Below, piece by piece: positions 34,875 through 41,901 of a stretch of DNA of 64,000 bases. This stretch comes from Tissierellia bacterium (GTDB lineage: Bacteria > Bacillota > Clostridia > Tissierellales > Peptoniphilaceae), in contig JAUNLK010000009.1 of the NCBI GenBank assembly GCA_030535395.1, positions 1-64,000 on the forward strand, written 5' to 3'. A model generated the notes under the pieces. The model did no database searches. It had not been told where the DNA came from and worked only from the letters and a program-made list of their open reading frames with translations. Each line of letters opens with the position of its first letter. Position 1 is the stretch's first letter. Both the position numbers and the translations under genes were made by a program.

Positions 34875-35022
34875 CAAAAAATGCCCGAAACTTCTTCGGG
34901 GCTGCACAAATGCATCTTCTTCCATCCGGACTATAACCGTCGGTATCGGAATTTCGCCGATTCAGCCAAAAGGCTCGTGGACTGTACCACCGGTGAGGAA
35001 TCACACCTCGCCCTGAAGATAT
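34875..35022 (-). ncRNA. FMN riboswitch with terminator, controlling ribU
   Basis: The minus strand from 35021 to 34916 carries the RFN aptamer: AUCUUCAGGGCGAGGUGUGA at the 5' end, ACCGGUGGU, AGUCCACGAGC, ACCGACGGUUAUAGUCCGGAUG and a GAAGAAGAU end. Downstream, CCCGAA-GAAG-UUUCGGG plus CAUUUUUU (34902-34875) forms an intrinsic terminator, so FMN binding would switch ribU off at transcription. Confidence 0.97.
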
Positions 35023-35032
35023 CTTCATCCAT

Positions 35033-35061
35033 ATTATACCCAAAGGCTGGGGATTTGTAAA
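35033..35061 (-). promoter_or_regulatory. Promoter of the FMN riboswitch/ribU
   Basis: Minus strand TTTACA (35056-35061), 17-bp spacer, TATAAT (35033-35038). Confidence 0.85.
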
Positions 35062-35076
35062 CGATTGTCAGGGGAA

Positions 35077-35102
35077 AATAAAAGAGCCGGCCCCAGGCCG
35101 GC
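35077..35102 (-). terminator. Terminator of the L,D-transpeptidase gene
   Basis: Minus strand GCCGGCC-TGG-GGCCGGC followed by TCTTTTATTTT, just after the stop at 35108. Confidence 0.88.
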
Positions 35103-35107
35103 AAAAA

Positions 35108-36490
35108 TTAAATGGATTCTGTGGCTGAATTGTAGACGATGACGGGCATGCCATCGAAGCTGTGCTCGAAGACCGTCTTCATGACAGAGGGCGGAGTGTT
35201 GATACAGCCGTGGGAGCCCCCTCCCCGGTAGATATTGCCCCCATAGGAGCCCCGCCAGTTGCTGTCGTGGATACCCACACCGGTCCAGTTAATGGGCATC
35301 CAGTAGCTCACCCAGGACTTGTAGTCCTCCCCGGTGAGATAGCGGTCCTGCTCCATGGACCAGATTCTAAAGGTCCCCGTGGGGGTGCCATTGCCCTGAT
35401 AGGGATTACCGGTGACCACATCGGTGTCCACCATGAGCTGGCCGTCCTTGTAGAGCCACATGTGCTGGCGGGCCAGGTCGATTTCGATGTAGCTATTGCC
35501 CACATCGTTCATGGTGCGGGACTGGGCCTCGCTGGTGTACTTGGGCTTCATGGTCTGGGGCTGCTGGGCCTCCATGGCCGCCAGTAAGTCCGCGGCGGTG
35601 TCCTCTTGATTGATCTGCCAGCCGTAGATCCCCCCGGAGACTCGGGCCATGCCGCCACCGGTCATGGGGAGATCTCTCGTCCCCTTGAGGGTGTCGTATT
35701 TGGCCGCAAGCTCCTGCACATAGAGATTCACCTTCTCCTCGCTGGGGGTCATATTGCCGGCTTCATCGAAGTCGTGGAGATTGATGAGGGCCTCTCCACT
35801 GAGGATCTCCTGACGGTCCTCAAAGTCGTAGATGAGGGAGTAGCTCTCCACCACATTCATATTCTTCACTTTGTTTTCCAGGGGCCTGAGATCCTCCTCC
35901 TTGGGGGCCTTGGGATACACATTGGCCTCCTCCAAGTTGAGGTCGCTGGCCTGGCGGTGGAAACTTGCCAGTAGCTCCCGCTCAAAGGCCTGGCGATTGG
36001 CCCGGTCCCCCGAGGAGGCCGGCACCACCACATAGCCCACATTGGCCTCGTAGCCAATGGTGGCGGGGCTGGGATCGGTGATGGAGGGATCGGAGATATT
36101 CTTCATCTTGCCGATCTTCTGGGCGAGTTTTGCCCTGTTGTAGTCCACCTTGGTCTCCAGCTCGTATTCCTTGGGCACAAATACCATCAGGGGCCAGTAG
36201 GTGGGCCGCTGCTCAATGCCCTCTTTGGAGATGTAGCTCTCCGAGTAGTCGATGTCCTTGGCGGAAATCATATCAATCCGGTTTTTGCGACCGGCAATGC
36301 GCAAATCGTACTGCTCCCAAGAGGAGGCAAAATCCTCTTCCAGCTCATTCATGGGTAAGAAGGATACATCCCGACCATTGATGCTGGTATTGGGAAGGAA
36401 GAGTTGGGAGAAAATTCCCACGCCCCCCACATACACAAGGAGCAGAATTCCCAACAGAATCAACAATCCCTTGCCCAGATTTCGTAGCAT
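35108..36490 (-). CDS. L,D-transpeptidase (YkuD) with peptidoglycan-binding region
   Basis: A 460-aa membrane-anchored enzyme forming 3-3 cross-links or attaching proteins in peptidoglycan. One N-terminal membrane helix (about residues 7-29) precedes a long extracytoplasmic region resembling PG_binding_4 repeats, and a C-terminal YkuD domain with the catalytic box GVGIHDS...GGGSHGCINTP (His near 401, Cys near 432). It has its own promoter and terminator. Together with Ddl, MurJ and the deacetylase it belongs to wall metabolism. Confidence 0.93.
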   Translation of the reverse strand: MLRNLGKGLLILLGILLLVYVGGVGIFSQLFLPNTSINGRDVSFLPMNELEEDFASSWEQYDLRIAGRKNRIDMISAKDIDYSESYISKEGIEQRPTYWPLMVFVPKEYELETKVDYNRAKLAQKIGKMKNISDPSITDPSPATIGYEANVGYVVVPASSGDRANRQAFERELLASFHRQASDLNLEEANVYPKAPKEEDLRPLENKVKNMNVVESYSLIYDFEDRQEILSGEALINLHDFDEAGNMTPSEEKVNLYVQELAAKYDTLKGTRDLPMTGGGMARVSGGIYGWQINQEDTAADLLAAMEAQQPQTMKPKYTSEAQSRTMNDVGNSYIEIDLARQHMWLYKDGQLMVDTDVVTGNPYQGNGTPTGTFRIWSMEQDRYLTGEDYKSWVSYWMPINWTGVGIHDSNWRGSYGGNIYRGGGSHGCINTPPSVMKTVFEHSFDGMPVIVYNSATESI

Positions 36491-36533
36491 AATTCACCTC
36501 TCGTTTTTATCTTGCTTTCGTAATCATAGCTAC

Positions 36534-36562
36534 ATAATAGCAATTCCCACTGTTTTTCTCAA
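36534..36562 (-). promoter_or_regulatory. Promoter of the L,D-transpeptidase gene
   Basis: Minus strand TTGAGA (36557-36562), 17-bp spacer, TATTAT (36534-36539). Confidence 0.75.
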
Positions 36563-36613
36563 GTATTTTTCACAGTGGCCCCCTCCGGCCCCTTCCCACT
36601 GCTTCTTTTCCTG

Positions 36614-36619
36614 TATAAT
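36614..36619 (+). promoter_or_regulatory. -10 element of the IclR-type gene
   Basis: TATAAT 24 bp before the ATG, without a recognisable -35. The leader would be very short. Confidence 0.5.
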
Positions 36620-36642
36620 AGGAGCAGAACGGAGTGTGCCCT

Positions 36643-37410
36643 ATGAAAAAAACTCAAAGAACCATTCAATCCCTCTCTCGAGCTTTTCAAATTTTGGACT
36701 GTTTCGATGCCTTCCACCAGAGACTGACCCTGGCGGAACTGGCGAAAATGTGCAATTTAAATATAAATACCACTCGGGGCCTGGTGAACACCCTGGTCTA
36801 TCACCAGTACTTGGCCCACGATCAGAGGGCCAATAGCTATCACTTGGGCCTGGCCTTCATTCCCAAGGCGGATCTGGTGGAAGAGACCACCATCCTCCAC
36901 ACCAAGGACATACTCCAGCCCCTTCTCAAGGACTGGGCCAACGAGTTCACCATGTCCACCCGCCTCATTATGATGGAGGAGGGCCAGCTCATCACCCTCT
37001 ACACCGAGGTGCCGGACAATGCCCGCTATCTCCTCATGACCCGGAGTGCCCTGCCCTTCCCCCTCCACGCCACTTCCTCGGGAAAGATCTATCTCTCCAG
37101 TTTGAGGGAGGAGGAGCTGAAAAAATACGCCTCTCACACCAAACTCGTCCCCTACACCGATGCCACCATCTCCACGGTGGAGGCCCTGACGGGGGAAATC
37201 GAGAAGGTGGGCCGGGAGGGCTACGCCCTGGAACTGGGGGAGGTCTACGACGGCATTGGCTCCATGGCCCTGCCGGTGAAGAACCACCGGGGGAGGATCT
37301 ACGCCTCCATCTCCTTCCTCTCCAGCAATGAGGAGATTCTGGAGCAGAGGGAGCGGATCCTCCAAGTGGTGGAGCCCGTCCTCCAGGCCCTGGCCCAGAG
37401 GGGCTATTGA
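36643..37410 (+). CDS. IclR-family transcriptional regulator
   Basis: A 255-aa regulator with an N-terminal winged helix (TIQSLSRAFQILDCFDAF, then LTLAELAKMCNLNINTTRGLVNTL as the HTH) and a C-terminal IclR effector domain (LPLHATSSGKIYLSSL). I start at ATG 36643; an in-frame GTG three codons upstream is less well placed relative to GGAG. IclR proteins usually govern carboxylate or aromatic catabolism, but no such genes are adjacent and the effector is unknown. Monocistronic with its own terminator. Confidence 0.92.
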   Translation: MKKTQRTIQSLSRAFQILDCFDAFHQRLTLAELAKMCNLNINTTRGLVNTLVYHQYLAHDQRANSYHLGLAFIPKADLVEETTILHTKDILQPLLKDWANEFTMSTRLIMMEEGQLITLYTEVPDNARYLLMTRSALPFPLHATSSGKIYLSSLREEELKKYASHTKLVPYTDATISTVEALTGEIEKVGREGYALELGEVYDGIGSMALPVKNHRGRIYASISFLSSNEEILEQRERILQVVEPVLQALAQRGY

Positions 37411-37432
37411 ATGAGTATTGAATTGAGGCTGA

Positions 37433-37455
37433 GGGACCCCCAGGGGTCCTTTTTT
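37433..37455. terminator. Terminator between iclR-type gene and arsC
   Basis: GGACCCC-CA-GGGGTCC followed by six T's on the plus strand; it lies directly at the arsC stop on the other strand. Confidence 0.85.
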
Positions 37456-37861
37456 AGAGCCCCTTCAAAAGTTCTTGGACCTTCTCGTCGATCTCTCGGA
37501 TGACCTGGATAAATTCCTCCCGGGGCTTTCCCGTGGGATCCTCCAGGCCCCAGTCCTCACTCTCATACTCGTAGGGGAGGACGGGACAGACCACATTGCA
37601 GCCCATGGTGACCACCCGGTCCACCTCCGGTAGCTCCGTGAGGAGCTTGGGCCTCTGCGTTTCGTTCATATCAATCCCATAGAGCTCCTTGATGAGGGCC
37701 ACGGCCTGGGGATTGATGGCGCTTTTAAGGGCGGTGCCGCCGCTAAAAGCGTCCACTCTCTCCCCGCCATAGTACTTGGTCAGGGCCTCCGCCATTTGGC
37801 TGCGACAGGAATTGTGCACGCAGACAAAGGCCACTCTGGGTTTGCTCCTCTCCTGGGACAT
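37454..37861 (-). CDS. arsC: Arsenate reductase / low-molecular-weight phosphatase family protein
   Basis: A 135-aa LMW-PTP-fold protein of the thioredoxin-coupled ArsC group. The phosphate loop is CVHNSCRSQ (Cys14, Cys19 and Arg20), and a second cysteine pair, Cys88 and Cys92 in MGCNVVCP, corresponds to the redox relay cysteines of S. aureus-type ArsC; EDWGLEDPTGK follows. No arsR, arsB or acr3 is nearby, so detoxification is inferred from family only. AAGGAGG precedes the ATG. Confidence 0.88.
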   Translation of the reverse strand: MSQERSKPRVAFVCVHNSCRSQMAEALTKYYGGERVDAFSGGTALKSAINPQAVALIKELYGIDMNETQRPKLLTELPEVDRVVTMGCNVVCPVLPYEYESEDWGLEDPTGKPREEFIQVIREIDEKVQELLKGL

Positions 37862-37965
37862 GACTACCTCCTTCAGGCCCTGGGCCCACGAAAAATTTTT
37901 GCCCCCCTTGGGGCGAAAAGTGTAAAACAGTCGCTCATTACATAAAACCCGCCACGGAAGACAAG

Positions 37966-37995
37966 AAAAGAGGGAGCCACCGGCTCCCTCTTTTT
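37966..37995. terminator. Bidirectional terminator downstream of the purine-base permease
   Basis: AAAAGAGGGAGCC-ACC-GGCTCCCTCTTTTT; on the minus strand the T-run TTTTCTTG follows. It closes the permease transcript after the structured element at 38034-38090. The rest of the arsC-permease gap (37862-37965) shows no clear gene. Confidence 0.85.
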
Positions 37996-38033
37996 GAGTG
38001 CGAAGATTTCAATGGAAGTACACTTCCGTAACC

Positions 38034-38090
38034 GGGTCAAGGAGTTGATACCCCATTTGAACAATTCTAAAATGGGAAACTCCCCGACCC
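38034..38090 (-). ncRNA. Unassigned structured RNA element in the permease 3' region
   Basis: On the minus strand 13 consecutive bases, GGGUCGGGGAGUU (38090-38078), pair with AACUCCUUGACCC (38046-38034), including two G-U pairs; an inner stem CCCAUUU/AAAUGGG (7 bp) has an 11-nt loop. On the plus strand the two wobbles become A-C mismatches, so the fold favours a minus-strand RNA. An inverted repeat GGAAGT-AC-ACTTCC (38014-38027) and then the terminator follow. I cannot assign it to a known RNA family; it may be a 3'-UTR-derived small RNA. Confidence 0.5.
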
Positions 38091-38118
38091 CAGGAGTTTC
38101 TCCTCCAGCTTGAACCCA

Positions 38119-39543
38119 CTAGGCCGACAGGTAGGCCATGAGGATGTAGTTCAAGAGGAAGAGGACGCTGGCCCCCACGAGAATGGGGTGGAGGTCCTTG
38201 GTCTCTCTGCGGACAATTTTAATCACACAGTAGAAGATGAAGCCTGCGGCAATCCCCTGACTGATGGAGTAGGACAGGGCCATGAAAGCCGAGGCAAAGA
38301 AGGCGGGCACGGCATCGGCGAAATTGTCCCAGTCGATCTCCTTAAAGGAGCCCATCATCATGACCCCTACGACAATGAGGGCGGGGGCCGTGGCCTGGGC
38401 GGGAACAATGCCCGCAATGGGGGTCACCAGAATGGAGAGGAGGAAGAGGACGGCCACCACCACATTGTGCAGCCCCGTCCGGGCCCCCGCTTCAATCCCA
38501 GCTGCCGATTCCACATAGGTGGTGGTATTGCTGGTGCCGATAATGGCCCCAATGATGGTGCCAATGGAGTCCCCAAAGAGGGCCTTGTCCAATTTGGAGG
38601 CGAAGCCCGAGGAGTTCTCCATGGTTCTCAAGTCCTCGTCACTGAAGATGCCACTTCTGCGGCCGGTGCCGATGAAGGTCCCCAGGGTGTCGAAGGTATC
38701 CGACAGGGAGAAGGCAAAGATGGTCATGAGCACGGTGATGATCCTACTGGGATCGGAGAAGAGGCTGCCAATCCCCTCCCGGCCCAGGGCCACCCCAAAG
38801 ACGGAGCCCAGTTCAGCAAAGGCCTGGGAAATGGACGTGCTCTGGCCCAGCTGGGACAGATCCACCACCCCAAAGGGCAGACCCAAGAGGGTGGTGACGG
38901 CGATGCCAATGAGAATGGCCCCCTTGACCCGCTTTACCACCAGAATGATGGTGAGGAAGAGGCCCACCAGGGAGAGCAGAACGCCGGGGGTGGTGAAATT
39001 CACCAGGGCGGGGACGGCGGCGGAAGAACCGATGATGGTGCCACTGTCCAGGGCGAGATAGGTCCCGGGGTCCAGGGTGAAGCTCAGAAGGCCCGCATTC
39101 TTAATGCCGATGTAGGCGATGAAGATGCCGATGCCCCCGGAGATGGCATTCTGGAGAAAATCGGGAATGGCAACGATGATCTGCTTGCGGATCTTGGTCA
39201 CGGTGATCAGGACATTGATGATGCCGCAGAGGAGCACCATGGCCAGGGCCTCCTGCCAGGTGAAGCCCAGTCCGAAGACGACGGTGTAGACGAAAAAGGC
39301 ATTGAGTCCCATACCGGGAGCCAAGGCGTAGGGTACATTGGCGATGAAGCCCATGGCCAGGGTGGAGACCACCGAGGCGATAATGGTGGCGAGAAATACT
39401 GCTCCCCAGGGAATTCCCGACTGGCTGAGCATGGCGGGGTTCACGAAGATGATGTAACTCATGGCGAAAAATGTGGTCAGCCCCCCCAATATCTCTTGAG
39501 AGACGCTGGTTCCATTTTCCTTCAGCTTAAAAAATGATTCCAA
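38119..39543 (-). CDS. Guanine/hypoxanthine-type permease (AzgA/PbuG-like NCS2)
   Basis: A 474-aa permease with about 12 to 14 membrane segments, proton-coupled uptake of purine bases by family. Diagnostic stretches are GGLTTFFAMSYIIFVNPAML near residue 20, GMGLNAFF near 77, SDTFDTLGTFIG near 280 and GTSNTTTYVESAAG near 337. It complements the de novo purine operon at 7.9-19.5 kb. A TATAAT sequence lies 30 bp upstream (39574-39579) with no good -35. No purine riboswitch is visible before it. Confidence 0.92.
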   Translation of the reverse strand: MESFFKLKENGTSVSQEILGGLTTFFAMSYIIFVNPAMLSQSGIPWGAVFLATIIASVVSTLAMGFIANVPYALAPGMGLNAFFVYTVVFGLGFTWQEALAMVLLCGIINVLITVTKIRKQIIVAIPDFLQNAISGGIGIFIAYIGIKNAGLLSFTLDPGTYLALDSGTIIGSSAAVPALVNFTTPGVLLSLVGLFLTIILVVKRVKGAILIGIAVTTLLGLPFGVVDLSQLGQSTSISQAFAELGSVFGVALGREGIGSLFSDPSRIITVLMTIFAFSLSDTFDTLGTFIGTGRRSGIFSDEDLRTMENSSGFASKLDKALFGDSIGTIIGAIIGTSNTTTYVESAAGIEAGARTGLHNVVVAVLFLLSILVTPIAGIVPAQATAPALIVVGVMMMGSFKEIDWDNFADAVPAFFASAFMALSYSISQGIAAGFIFYCVIKIVRRETKDLHPILVGASVLFLLNYILMAYLSA

Positions 39544-39608
39544 AATACTCCTCCTTCAAAATAGTCCACCCCTATTATACCGCTCTAACGGAGAAAAGGG
39601 CCCACCAA

Positions 39609-39938
39609 TTAGACAAAAATATACTGAATAAGGATCATGTAGGCCGCCGTCCCCAGTACAATGGAAAAAATCAGCTGCTTAAAGAGCTTGTAGCTTGCTG
39701 CCGTAATGGCCATGGCCAGGCCGTAGGGGAGCCAGCCGCCGGGGGCTGAAAAGCTGATGTCCTTGATGCCATAGACCACCAAAAAGGCCATCATGGAATA
39801 GGGGAGAATCTCCCCCAGGTCCACCAAAATCTGGGGGAGCTCCCTGCGCTTTCCAAAGAGAAAGAGGGGAAGAAAGCGGAGAGCCCCGGAAACCAGCCCC
39901 ACAATGGCAATGGTGATGAGCACTTCCCTTTGATTCAT
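39609..39938 (-). CDS. azlD: AzlD-family branched-chain amino-acid transport subunit
   Basis: A 109-aa membrane protein with four hydrophobic segments and the family motif RFLPLFLFGKRRELPQIL, the small partner of AzlC in branched-chain amino-acid (or analogue) export. It overlaps azlC by 4 bp (ATGA). With the amino-acid importer and PepT in this window it points to an amino-acid-centred metabolism. Confidence 0.9.
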   Translation of the reverse strand: MNQREVLITIAIVGLVSGALRFLPLFLFGKRRELPQILVDLGEILPYSMMAFLVVYGIKDISFSAPGGWLPYGLAMAITAASYKLFKQLIFSIVLGTAAYMILIQYIFV

Positions 39939-40600
39939 TTCATCCTCCTTTTTCGGTAGATGAGGCTTCCCAGTAAAATGAGGACCATGGCAGGGAGCAT
40001 AAAGCCCTCCATGCCAAAGGCCACAAGGGAGAGAATGGCCGCCCCAAAACCCAGGAGGGCGGGGGTGTGGTCCTCAGCCTCTTTCCACTGGTCCAGGACG
40101 ATGACCAAAAAGAGGGCCGTCATCATAAATTCGATCCCCCGAGCATCCATGGGGAGGGCCGCCCCCAAGAGGGCCCCCAGAACCGAGGCCACCGCCCAGT
40201 AGATGAAATTCAACAGCCCCACCGCCAGCATCTCCCCCGGGCCCTTCACCCTGGAGGAGACATAGATGGAGAAGGTCTCGTCACTGGCAAAGTGGGTGAT
40301 GGCCAGTTTCTTCCAGGTGGCCACTCCCCTGAGGCGCCCCAGGAGGGAGACCGAGTAGAAGAGATAGCGGAGATTCACGGAGAGGGCCAGGAGTATGGCA
40401 TTGAGGGGGTGAAAGGCCTGGCTGAAGAGGCCCACTGTGGCAAATTGCAGTGCGCCCCCATAGATGTAGACACTCATAAACAGGGAAATGAGGGCCCCGT
40501 GGCCCCCGCCCTTTACCACCAGGCCAAAGCCCATCCCCAGGAAAAAATAGGTGATGAGAATGGGCAACGTTATGGGAAAGGCCCGCTTCAATTCCTCCAA
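39935..40600 (-). CDS. azlC: AzlC-family branched-chain amino-acid exporter, large subunit
   Basis: A multi-spanning protein (about 221 aa as called) with the AzlC signature GGALQFATVGLF near residue 50 and LRYLFYSVSLL. The start is uncertain: I choose TTG at 40598-40600, with GGAGG 5 bp upstream. The frame stays open to a farther ATG at 40672, but that lies upstream of the transcription start predicted from TATAAT at 40675-40680 and would add a non-conserved segment. The 68-nt leader contains GGCCCC/GGGGCC hairpins. Confidence 0.85.
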   Translation of the reverse strand: MEELKRAFPITLPILITYFFLGMGFGLVVKGGGHGALISLFMSVYIYGGALQFATVGLFSQAFHPLNAILLALSVNLRYLFYSVSLLGRLRGVATWKKLAITHFASDETFSIYVSSRVKGPGEMLAVGLLNFIYWAVASVLGALLGAALPMDARGIEFMMTALFLVIVLDQWKEAEDHTPALLGFGAAILSLVAFGMEGFMLPAMVLILLGSLIYRKRRMK

Positions 40601-40674
40601 AACATCCTCCAATCCGTCCACGGCCCCCAGGGGCCAAAAGTCACTCTTCGGGCCCCTTGGGGCCAATCCCAAGT

Positions 40675-40703
40675 ATTATAATTCATCCCCTGGGGATTTT
40701 TAA
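40675..40703 (-). promoter_or_regulatory. Promoter of azlCD
   Basis: Minus strand TTAAAA (40698-40703), 17-bp spacer, TATAAT (40675-40680); predicted start near 40668. Confidence 0.6.
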
Positions 40704-40732
40704 GATCCCGCGATTCAATTTTCACTGGGCAC

Positions 40733-40760
40733 AAAAAAAGATCACCCCGGAGGGTGATCT
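40733..40760 (-). terminator. Terminator of rplJ-rplL
   Basis: Minus strand AGATCACCC-TCC-GGGGTGATCT followed by seven T's, 14 bp after rplL. It shows that rpoB is not part of this transcript. Confidence 0.92.
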
Positions 40761-40773
40761 GTAAATGCTGAAG

Positions 40774-41160
40774 TTATTTTACTTCTACGTCAGCGCCAAC
40801 TTCTTCCAGTTTGGCCTTGATTTCTTCGGCTTCTTCCTTGCTAGCGCCTTCCTTAACGGGCTTGGGAGCGCCGTCAACGAGAGCCTTGGCATCCTTCAGG
40901 CCGAGACCGGTGATGTCCTTAACGGCCTTGATGACCTTAACTTTTTCAGCACCAGCGGCGTTGAGGATGACGTCGAATTCGGTCTTTTCTTCAGCAGCAG
41001 CGGGAGCAGCGCCACCAGCGGCGGGAGCTACGGCTACGGCAGCGGGAGCTGCAGCGGATACGCCAAATTCTTCTTCCAGAGCCTTTACGACTTCAGAGAG
41101 TTCCAGTACGGTGAGTTCTTTAATTTCTTCAATGAGAGCAGTTACTTTTTCGCTTGCCAT
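40774..41160 (-). CDS. rplL: 50S ribosomal protein L7/L12
   Basis: The stalk protein that recruits translation GTPases. 128 aa: an N-terminal dimerisation domain ([26 protein letters not shown]), an Ala/Pro/Gly-rich hinge (about residues 35-57) and a C-terminal domain with [26 protein letters not shown]. Codon choice is visibly less GC-skewed than in neighbours, as expected of a very highly expressed gene. It follows rplJ by 19 bp. Confidence 0.98.
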   Translation of the reverse strand: MASEKVTALIEEIKELTVLELSEVVKALEEEFGVSAAAPAAVAVAPAAGGAAPAAAEEKTEFDVILNAAGAEKVKVIKAVKDITGLGLKDAKALVDGAPKPVKEGASKEEAEEIKAKLEEVGADVEVK

Positions 41161-41179
41161 GGTTACCTCCTAAAATAAT

Positions 41180-41719
41180 TTATGCAGATTGCTGTTGTTC
41201 CTTTTGCTCACGAATAGCGTCAAGCGCTACGGCGAGTCCACGTAAATTTCCAGTCAAAACATTGGCCAATCCTTGGATTGGAGCATTCAAGCCGCCCAGT
41301 ACTTGAGCGATGAGGACTTCCCTGGTGGGGAGCTTGGAGAGAGCTTCCACCCCGGCCACATCGATGGCCTTTCCGTCCACATATCCAGCTTTGATCTCAA
41401 GGGCTTCCATGTTCTCAGCGTTTTTCACCAGGATCTTGGCGGCGGCTACGGCATCTTCATTACTGAAGGCAATGGCGCTGGGGCCCACCAAGAGTTCATC
41501 AAAGTCATTGATGTCCAGGTCGTTGAAAGCACGGCGCATCATGGTGTTTTTGTACACCTTGAAACCAACGCCAGCTTCACGGAGTTCCTTCCGCAGGGCC
41601 GTGACATTTTCCACGTCGAGACCGCGGTAATTTACGAGGACGATGGAGTGAGCTGCTTCGATTTTCTCTTTGATCTCGTTGACCAGATCAATTTTCGATT
41701 GAAGTTTTTCTTCCTTCAC
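41180..41719 (-). CDS. rplJ: 50S ribosomal protein L10
   Basis: L10 anchors the L7/L12 dimers to the ribosome and can repress its own mRNA. 179 aa with SIVLVNYRGLDVENVTALRKELREAG in the rRNA-binding domain and a C-terminal helix that carries L12. The start is GTG at 41717-41719 with GGGAGG 8 bp upstream. It heads an isolated rplJ-rplL operon behind an L10 leader. Confidence 0.97.
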   Translation of the reverse strand: MKEEKLQSKIDLVNEIKEKIEAAHSIVLVNYRGLDVENVTALRKELREAGVGFKVYKNTMMRRAFNDLDINDFDELLVGPSAIAFSNEDAVAAAKILVKNAENMEALEIKAGYVDGKAIDVAGVEALSKLPTREVLIAQVLGGLNAPIQGLANVLTGNLRGLAVALDAIREQKEQQQSA

Positions 41720-41752
41720 TCATACACCTCCCGATTTTTCCGATTTTTGTAC

Positions 41753-41846
41753 AAAAAAAATCACATTGCGCAGACACAATGCGAGTAACACGATTGTGAC
41801 CTCGGTAGGGTATTAAGGCAGGGCCACCTACTGTCTGCGGTTCAAC
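41753..41846 (-). ncRNA. Ribosomal protein L10 leader with terminator
   Basis: The minus-strand leader contains GCAGACAGUAGGUGGCC and the pairing segment CCUACCGAGGUC, the hallmark of the Firmicute L10 leader where L10(L12) binds. A hairpin CGCAUUGUG-UCUG-CGCAAUGUG (9 pairs, with wobbles) and a run of eight U's follow (41783-41753), giving transcriptional attenuation by free L10. Confidence 0.9.
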
Positions 41847-41853
41847 GTCAGTA

Positions 41854-41882
41854 ATTATACTACAAAAAAATCCCTCCGGCAA
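41854..41882 (-). promoter_or_regulatory. Promoter of the rplJ-rplL operon
   Basis: Minus strand TTGCCG (41877-41882), 17-bp spacer, TATAAT (41854-41859). The -35 sits inside the terminator hairpin of the preceding uracil permease gene, a very compact arrangement. Confidence 0.75.
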
Positions 41883-41891
41883 GGAGGGATT
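41864..41891 (-). terminator. Terminator of the uracil permease gene
   Basis: Minus strand AATCCCTCC-TTGCC-GGAGGGATT followed by T's, 11 bp beyond the stop codon. Confidence 0.88.
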
Positions 41892-41901
41892 GGAAATATT
41901 T

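Noticed and set aside
38095..38120. A tRNA, because of GGGTTCAAGC in the minus strand
   Set aside because: No acceptor, D-arm or anticodon arm can be built around it; it is the 3' end of the permease gene.
40601..40672. The upstream ATG (40670-40672) as the azlC start
   Set aside because: It precedes the transcription start predicted from TATAAT at 40675-40680 and adds residues not seen in AzlC proteins; TTG at 40600 has GGAGG in place.
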